Source: Lojkania enalia (taxonomy: Eukaryota > Ascomycota > Dothideomycetes > Pleosporales). Taken from it: a DNA stretch of 64,000 nt. Both the position numbers and the translations under genes were made by a program. Under the pieces are notes generated by a model. It did not search any database. It was not told where the DNA came from and saw nothing but the letters and a program-made list of their open reading frames with translations. The stretch covers positions 186,722-250,721 of the forward strand of contig ML986633.1 in assembly GCA_010094045.1 (NCBI GenBank). The letters run 5' to 3'. Below, piece by piece: positions 58,041 to 64,000 of the stretch. Each line of letters starts with the position of its first letter. Position 1 is the first letter of the stretch.

Positions 58041-59342
58041 TTAATACTGATTTGGCCTTCCTTGTTGCGATGCAAATTTAGTCAGCCGATCCCCTTCTGT
58101 CTCCCGCATATCATAATTCTCTCTCTGCACCTTTAGAATAACCTTAGTGAATTTTTTGATAGCCACCTCCAACGACGCGAAACCATCTTCTTAATTCTTC
58201 ATTCTATTCAACAACCCCAGACTCCTTCCATTCTCTACCGTCAGTCCTCTTGGCGCCTCTTCTACGTTATCAATTAACGCCTTATCCGGCACTTCCTTCC
58301 TAAATATTTCTAGAATCTCGTTATACGTAAATGAGTATCCCATCGCAAATATCCCTTCACTTTGAACATCTAGCTAGGTCAGCACCGCAAGATGCAATAA
58401 CCCATCATCCTCGACATCAATATAAAATTCTGACGGAGCCATCTGGACCGGCCACGTAACCCCGCTACAAATTGCTTTTAGAAATCCACTTGAGCTCCCA
58501 AATACTGTGTATTTCGCCGCTGCAGGGGCTCCAAAATTGACATTCGGAACGACAACGTACAATGTAAAATGCGGGTTATTATCTGTGATAGGGATTTGGC
58601 GAGTCTACTGAGTATGATTTCCTACTACCGTACGGGAGCAAGTTATCCTGTTGCAGGTTGTATTGGATACCGTCGCACGATATCAAATCACGCTGCATAT
58701 CAGCTGATATACCCTTTCTTATATATATAAATATGGTTTGCTGGCCATCCTCAATCAACCAGTTCAGCTCCTCATCTCCCTCCCTGAGACAAGATTCGCC
58801 TCTCACCACATTATCCTTAATCCACTTCCAACTCGCCTTCTCCGCATCCGTTTTCGACGAGCAGTAATTCATCAGCATGCGCTTAAGGTCTTGGCTAGGT
58901 GGCAATGTCCACTTGGCTCTGCATTCCTCGTTCCATGTGTCGGCGGTGATATGGAGCTTAGAGGTCACATCCATGGTCGTGGCGGCTTGGCTACTAGTGT
59001 AGATGACACTTTTCACGCTGGGCTCCTTTTTTGCAGCTTCCAACATGCTCACCACTGACTTGATCATAAGTGGGATGACGTTTTGTGGATTCGTCTTGAA
59101 GACAACAGCTGAGGCTATATGCGCGATGCTGTCGACGCCCTTTACGGCTTCCTCAAAGGCGTTGTCTGCGCCCATTTCAGGAATAGAGATGAGTGAGAAA
59201 TTGGGACCATAGTGGGAGGGCATTTATTTTTTGCTCTCAATATCGCGTACGGTGCGGCGAGGAACTTTTTAATAGCGACACCAGCTATGAAGCCGTTTGC
59301 GCCGGTAACAAGGATTGTACCTCTAGGAGGGACAACCGGCAT
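58041..59342 (-). pseudogene. NADPH-dependent extended-SDR reductase pseudogene, split by a solo LTR
   Basis: Starting at ATG 59342 the sequence has the cofactor motif TGANGFIAG (residues 12-20) of ketoreductase/cinnamoyl-reductase-like SDRs. A deletion with frameshift follows KKFLAA, then TVRDIESKK, a TAA, and an open frame from MPSHYGPNF with VKSVIYTSSQAA and the catalytic YCSSK. At IKDN the frame is cut by the LTR at 58584-58810 and resumes beyond it with NPHFTLYVVVPNVNFG. Further down are a TAG (LT-stop-LDVQSEG) and a TAA (MKN-stop-EDG) before the frame ends at 58041. The exact 3' end is uncertain. All three stops fit CAG or CAA changed by C-to-T, although the first could also derive from TGG. 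Confidence 0.8.
58584..58810 (+). repeat. Solo LTR, family L1, copy E, inside the SDR pseudogene
   Basis: 227 bp, TGTGATAGGG to CACCACA, flanked by an exact TTATC duplication (58579-58583 and 58811-58815). It is the long subtype with the GATTTCCTACTACCGTACGG segment, the TATCAGCTGATA palindrome and a TATATAAATATGG box. Because it interrupts an identifiable coding sequence, its two ends are fixed to the base. Confidence 0.85.
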
Positions 59343-61384
59343 TTTAAGAAAGAATTTTTGGCTGATATTGGAGTAAGCGATTTCGCTGGGCGAATTTAAA
59401 AGGAGTAATTTGGCACGAGGTAAAAAGAATCTGGATGAATTAGATGATGGTAGTTGGGGACCATCTTATACTTTGAACGATGGGGGTAAATCTCCTCGCG
59501 GCATAATCCTTCCGACTCTCATATCTTAATTCCAATTGCAGTTATGCTTAGAGTTTCATTCGGGCTTATGTTTCTCCCGCCTTTCCCTAGCTAACCTGGG
59601 TAGATACCCCCAAGTTGGATCAAGATGATCATGTGAACTTTAGGGCTCCAGGACACTTGATTGGCTGGTTATACGAGGTCTAATTCAATTCGCCATTGCA
59701 GATGCCAGCATTGATCGAATTTGGGTATGACATAGGATTACTGCTTACTTGAACAGAGTTCCAAGAAGTAAGCTGTCGTACGAATCTTGCCAATACTAAT
59801 CATACACGATGACCGGGGCATCTCGCGGTCCGGGCACGATGTCCTATCCCGGAAGTATGCACACGCCAGTCAAGTAGACTGTCTGCTTTCATACCGTGAA
59901 TTCGCAGACCAATTGTAGCCGTCCGGCTCACATAGTTTGCACCATCTTGGAATGGCCGAAACGGTGGGCGTCCTAGCTAACGTAGTGTAGAGCACCACTG
60001 CTGGGGAGTCTCCAGCGATCGCCTAATAAGGTTTCCCAATAATCTCAAAAGTATGATTCATTGACCCCACGGCATAAAGTAAGCTCCTCCAGCTACGATA
60101 ATTGCCTAATCTAAGCAACCTCTCCCCGCTCCGCTCCTCCTTACACATTCCAATTGTTCGTAGTAGCTCAATCGCAAAAGTAACCGTTCAGCTAAGTCTT
60201 GTCCAGTGTTCAACCATCAAGCAGACCGGTAGTATCTATTCATATGTCTTATTTTACCTTCTATAGGAATTCCTCTGCTGTACTGGGAACGAGTGTTCAA
60301 GTCGCTTCGAAGCCGGGTCTTACGCATAAAGGAAGAAGTACTCGACATTTCGCTCTTATGTGCGTATCAGGGTGAAATCTCTAGTTTTACGGAAAGCTTT
60401 TCACGCTAGGGTATGTCAACGGTCATCAACGTCACTAAGAAGAGGAGGACTAATAGATACTGATTCACCGTACGAAAACGCCACCTACAGTAGCCGAGGC
60501 GGATTCCGTACTCACGGCTCCCAGGCCGTGGCATGCCTTGAAAGTATCGTTCCTTCGGAATCTCAAGAATATTGCTTCGTGAGTGCTGGAAGGCCGTTTT
60601 GCTGCAGTGCATCAAGGAACTACTGCTGTCATATAGGGAGGGCATTGCGCACTTCCTCCGAACGCGCAGGAGCGCCGCGTTCTCTAAGCGCCTAATGGTT
60701 CTTGACTGCCACCCATTATCAGCAGAAATCAAAGGGAATCGTAGCCTGTTGAGGCGTCAAGTCAAGCGTTAATTGTTAAAGAGTGGAAACACTGCTGATG
60801 AAACTGAAAGCCACCTCAAACCGCGTCAAACCATAAATAGTAAACTGCCAAGAGATCTGTTAAATACGGTACTAACTCCAGGAACTCCTACCAAGATCTA
60901 CCATTACATACCAGACTAGCAGTGAATTTAATATGTCAGCCAGAATTATCACCTATATAAGCCTTCATGCTTTAGCAGCAAAAAGGTCGGCCTTTTTGTT
61001 CCTGATATAATATATGAACAAAGAGTGTCCGGGCTAGAGGAAATGACTTGGAAATTATTCTCATAAACTTCAATTCAGTATATTCCTGCTTTGATACCGG
61101 ATTCTCAAGTCTAAAAAGGCCAGGAAATAAGACAATCTATGAAAATGTATATCGTGCAGGCGCTTACTTGATCTACATCACTCCTAAAACGCTTTCCCGT
61201 ATAATATGGTTTATTTGGAGCCCAACCGGTGTCCGATCTCGGGCATAGGCTTCCACCAGTTATGGACCATTGATGAAGTAGAAATTAAGAAATAGAGCAT
61301 TAGATAACACGAAGACAGATCGAGGATGATTTATCCGTTTCTACGTTATCAATAGTTTATTTGCTTCCAGTATACCAGAAGCAG
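59343..61384. other. 2 kb without a supportable gene
   Basis: Short frames in all phases (60360-60732) have no family pattern. I see neither repeats shared with the rest of the window nor RNA genes. Confidence 0.45.
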
Positions 61385-61539
61385 CTTTTGTCGCGTATCA
61401 GGGAGCATCAATTGCTGAGGCAAATATTGATGTATTCAAGGAGGGTAAGTGGCCTGCTTCGGTAGAAGCTGGCGATGGCGAGACTATATAGGCCTGAAAA
61501 AACAGGCCAACTATAATAGGATAGTAGAAACATGTGACA
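61385..61539 (+). repeat. Dispersed repeat R, copy 2
   Basis: Direct-orientation partner of 56068-56216, with the same landmarks and an added short AACAGGCC stem after GGCCTG. It lies about 85 bp upstream of an L3 solo LTR. Confidence 0.62.
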
Positions 61540-61624
61540 GCTTTTACTCTACCAAAAACATAAATAGAGCCCAAAATTCTTCTACCAGCAGAGCCCTGGG
61601 CGATAATAGCTTGGAGTCTTCGTG

Positions 61625-61755
61625 ACCTTTCTCGGATCTATTAAGGACCAACCCTGATATGATGTGATATTAGGATAGACAGTATAAATAGCCTTGATCC
61701 TCCGTAGATATGAATCAACACAGTTTTTCCTCCTCGTCTGTTCCGATACTTTACA
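61625..61755 (+). repeat. Solo LTR, family L3, copy 4 (5' end eroded)
   Basis: The sequence from about 61640 to ATACTTTACA at 61755 matches the other L3 copies, including AGTATAAATAGCC and ATGAATCAACACAG. The first 20-30 bp do not match, so the start is approximate and no target duplication can be given. Confidence 0.6.
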
Positions 61756-62313
61756 GTTTTGCACAGTGCGTAAGAATTATTTTGTCGCTGTTGAGCTAAT
61801 TTCCACAATCACAATCTGTCGAAGAACGACCTGGGGCACAAACTCTCCATAGTATCGGACCACTAGGCTCCTCCACCCTGGCATCTTCTCCCACCTTTAC
61901 ATCTTATCACAATATGAGGAAGGCTGCCGGGCTCATTGAACTATGGTTTCCATTGAGCAGGGAAACTATGTAAACGACTGTCATCGTTGGGTATTCTAGA
62001 TAGTCATCTGAGACCTACTAACATAGGTCATCTGTTAAAAGAGAGCAACCGGAAGAAAAGATGGAAGGGTCAAGTAGGTTTGCAATTTGAACATATAATA
62101 CAAGCACCACAGTAGACTAATTAGCTAGTAAATCACTGGAGAGTGGATTTGAACGCGAGATAATATGGATTTCATGCAACTCATGCCTTAATTCTAGATG
62201 TCACTAAATGAGTATATGAGACGGGACTCAAAGGAGGTCAATTGGTAACTCCAATCAATGCAATTTCTTCCATGTCAAACTTACCCTATTCAGAAAGGAA
62301 ATGTGCTGGCACC
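61756..62313. other. Intergenic, nothing seen
   Basis: Downstream spacer of the chitosanase gene. No coding pattern. Confidence 0.5.
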
Positions 62314-63224
62314 CTATACCCTTGCTCGCATAACCCTACTCTTCACAGTCCCATTCGAATCCAAACTTCCACCCCCCAACTTCCGAACAAGCAGATCCCC
62401 AACCGGCGCCAAACTTGCCTCAAACTCCTCCCTCGTTGCAGCCTTCCAGTTCGCAGTCGCGCCAGGCACTGCATCATCGCCTTCAAAAGCAATATACAAC
62501 ACATCATGATCACTATGTCCATTGTTGCCTGTGATTTCTCCATCCGGGAAACACATTTGCCCCAGGCTCAAACTGCTTTCACCTGTTACGATACCTCCGT
62601 TCACATCGCCCCATACCCCATAGAAGAGCTGGTCGTTGCATACGACAACGACAACGGAGAGCGGTTTGACGTTTGCGTCGGTGGCGGGATCGAAGGGCAT
62701 GCCGCCGTTGCCTTCCTTGGCGGAGTTATCATTGCCGAGGACAACGTAGGTATGGATGTGTGAATCTAGGTCTTCGATGCCGAAGGCCTGTACTTGGTTT
62801 TTGAAGGCTGTTTGAGACTGGCCTATAGAAATTAGCATCTTGTCCATGAAATATCCTTAGAGGTGAGGGGTTGGGTGTACACACCTGTCGGATCGTTAAA
62901 ACAATCGCCTTTGTCAGCGTTAAGGCCGTCGCAGTCAATATCCACGTCCGCATAGCCATTCGCATTGTCTTTGAGGTAGATGGCACCACTGGCGTTGTCT
63001 TTGCAATAAACCGTGTCACCTTCCCCTTGGCCAGAGTTATATGGTATCGAAATTGCATTAGGGCAAGGGCCATTCTGGAGAACGAAGGTCTAAACATTTA
63101 TCGAGTATATGGGGGTGAAGCATCTAACCTTGTGTGCGTCAAAGAAGGCCTGTAGATTTGCAGGAATCTCGCGAGTCGAGACAAGGCTAGCAAAAAACAC
63201 TGCGGAAGCTATGGTAGAGCGCAT
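62314..63224 (-). CDS. Secreted GH75 endo-chitosanase
   Basis: Three exons join in frame: 63224-63129, 63089-62885 and 62822-62314, giving 269 aa. Introns are 39 bp and 62 bp. The first is unusually short but has GTTAGA and TTTAG ends. An N-terminal signal peptide (MRSTIASAVFFASLVSTREI) indicates secretion. GH75 hallmarks appear in order: YCKDNASGAIYL, GYADVDIDCDG (78-87), DPTGQSQTAFK, VCNDQLFYGVWGD with Asp173, and TGESSLSLGQ with Glu182. The last two match the catalytic Asp and Glu pair known from the Fusarium enzyme, with a shorter loop between them. The enzyme cuts beta-1,4 bonds in chitosan, in fungal cell walls or from other fungi. No accessory binding module is present. Confidence 0.9.
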
Positions 63225-64000
63225 TTTCAGATTTTTGCGTCAAGAGGAGTGTCGGTAAAGCAATTATTGTTAACAGGGTATCTGTTTTGCGTAAGAGCTT
63301 TAAATAACAAGGCTGAAATAATAGTTGAAGTGTAGAAAGGGCATAAGGCTGCTAGACATCCCATCTAATATACCCTAGACAGCCTTATGGCTGCAACGAA
63401 GTTCATCAGTTATCACAATCCAGATCGAGAAATCCAACAACCGCGAAACATGGCATCATCATCCACTACAATCCTTAGACCTATCAAGTCAATGCCCTGA
63501 ACCCACAAGTCCGTAGAATCGCTTACTAATATTTAGGCTTAGCATCCAAATACGGTCCGAGAAGCGTAACCGCCAAGAGAGGCCTGAAACTCTGGTGGGA
63601 CCCCATGAAATTGGATGGATGGATCGGATAACGTGTTTCGCGATGATTAAGAGCAGCCCTCCTCCAGTCCGACTGCAAAACCAGGAATTGCGCATCAATT
63701 TTCCAGACAGAACGGGCAGTTCCTGCGCGACTAAGGAGTTCTTACCATGGCCTGGCCTAGGGGCCATGCCATGTAAGCCTGTAAATCGGCTGATCAAGAC
63801 TCATTGGGTGTACGATTTAGTGCGAGATTTCGGTAGCATTAATCATTTCCGTCATCATGGCTAGTGATAGAAGCCATAAGATCAAAAATAGAAGTTGGGC
63901 AATATACATAAAGGCGGTTCTATGGTTTCGGGGTTCCACGTGTGCCGAAGAATACGAGAACGCTTGTGGAACTACGCTTGGGGCGGGATTTGCTATGAGA
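63225..64000. other. Window end, no supported gene
   Basis: The first 200 bp are probably the chitosanase promoter. Overlapping frames at 63489-63864 on both strands have no family pattern. Confidence 0.45.

Noticed and set aside
987..58810. MITE interpretation of the TG...CA elements
   Set aside because: Inverted-repeat similarity is limited to a few bases. The 5-bp duplications and TATA-like boxes fit solo LTRs better. I keep it as the alternative.
53552..61755. A complete LTR retrotransposon between the two L3 copies in the same orientation
   Set aside because: The interval contains unrelated genes and elements and no gag or pol, and the left copy has its own exact target duplication.
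1..64000. CRISPR arrays, tRNA or rRNA genes, prokaryotic operons
   Set aside because: I saw no regularly spaced direct repeats, tRNA cloverleaf landmarks or rRNA segments. I did not run a dedicated search, so a divergent tRNA could be missed.

Overview
The window looks like nuclear DNA of a filamentous ascomycete (Pezizomycotina). Genes carry short introns of about 45-130 bp with GTRNGT donors, CTAAC-like branch sites and YAG acceptors. The gene families are typical of this group: 2EXR/F-box-like proteins, a Clr5-ankyrin protein, GH75 chitosanase, fungal indoleamine dioxygenase, vanillyl-alcohol oxidase and pogo-type transposons. I cannot name the genus. All gene models were joined by hand from splice signals and reading frame.

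Layout. Positions 1-5.4 kb are mostly decayed: a secreted-protein remnant, an F-box-like remnant and two solo LTRs. From 5.5 to 12 kb lie three intact secreted-protein genes: a glycerophosphodiester phosphodiesterase, a large Ser/Thr/Cys-containing protein of unknown function, and a seven-exon HELTH metallopeptidase. From 12.5 to 27.5 kb there are three 2EXR paralogues (one broken), a RidA-family gene, two orphan genes, solo LTRs and long empty stretches. A Clr5-ankyrin gene of 1,378 codons, interrupted by one in-frame TGA, occupies 28-32.3 kb. Two related single-span small membrane proteins follow at 33.3 and 35.5 kb.

From 36 to 50.6 kb is the densest block: splicing factor MFAP1, an RNA-ligase-like pseudogene, indoleamine 2,3-dioxygenase, a GTPBP1-type translational GTPase, a zinc alcohol dehydrogenase, a vanillyl-alcohol-oxidase-like flavoprotein, and a broken DHCR24-like flavoprotein. 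The ADH, the VAO homologue and the flavoprotein remnant may be the remains of an aromatic-alcohol oxidation locus.

From 50.8 to 62 kb is a transposon graveyard: a nearly complete pogo/Fot1-like element nested in a solo LTR, a second decayed pogo transposase, more solo LTRs, an F-box remnant, and an SDR pseudogene split by a solo LTR. A GH75 chitosanase gene ends the recognisable content at 62.3-63.2 kb.

The main non-gene signal is eleven short TG...CA elements in three families. Several have exact 5-bp target duplications and a TATA-like box, and I read them as solo LTRs of small LTR retrotransposons whose internal regions are gone. Most premature stops in the pseudogenes are TAG or TAA where CAG or CAA would restore a plausible residue, which fits C-to-T mutation at CpA, the usual mark of repeat-induced point mutation (RIP).
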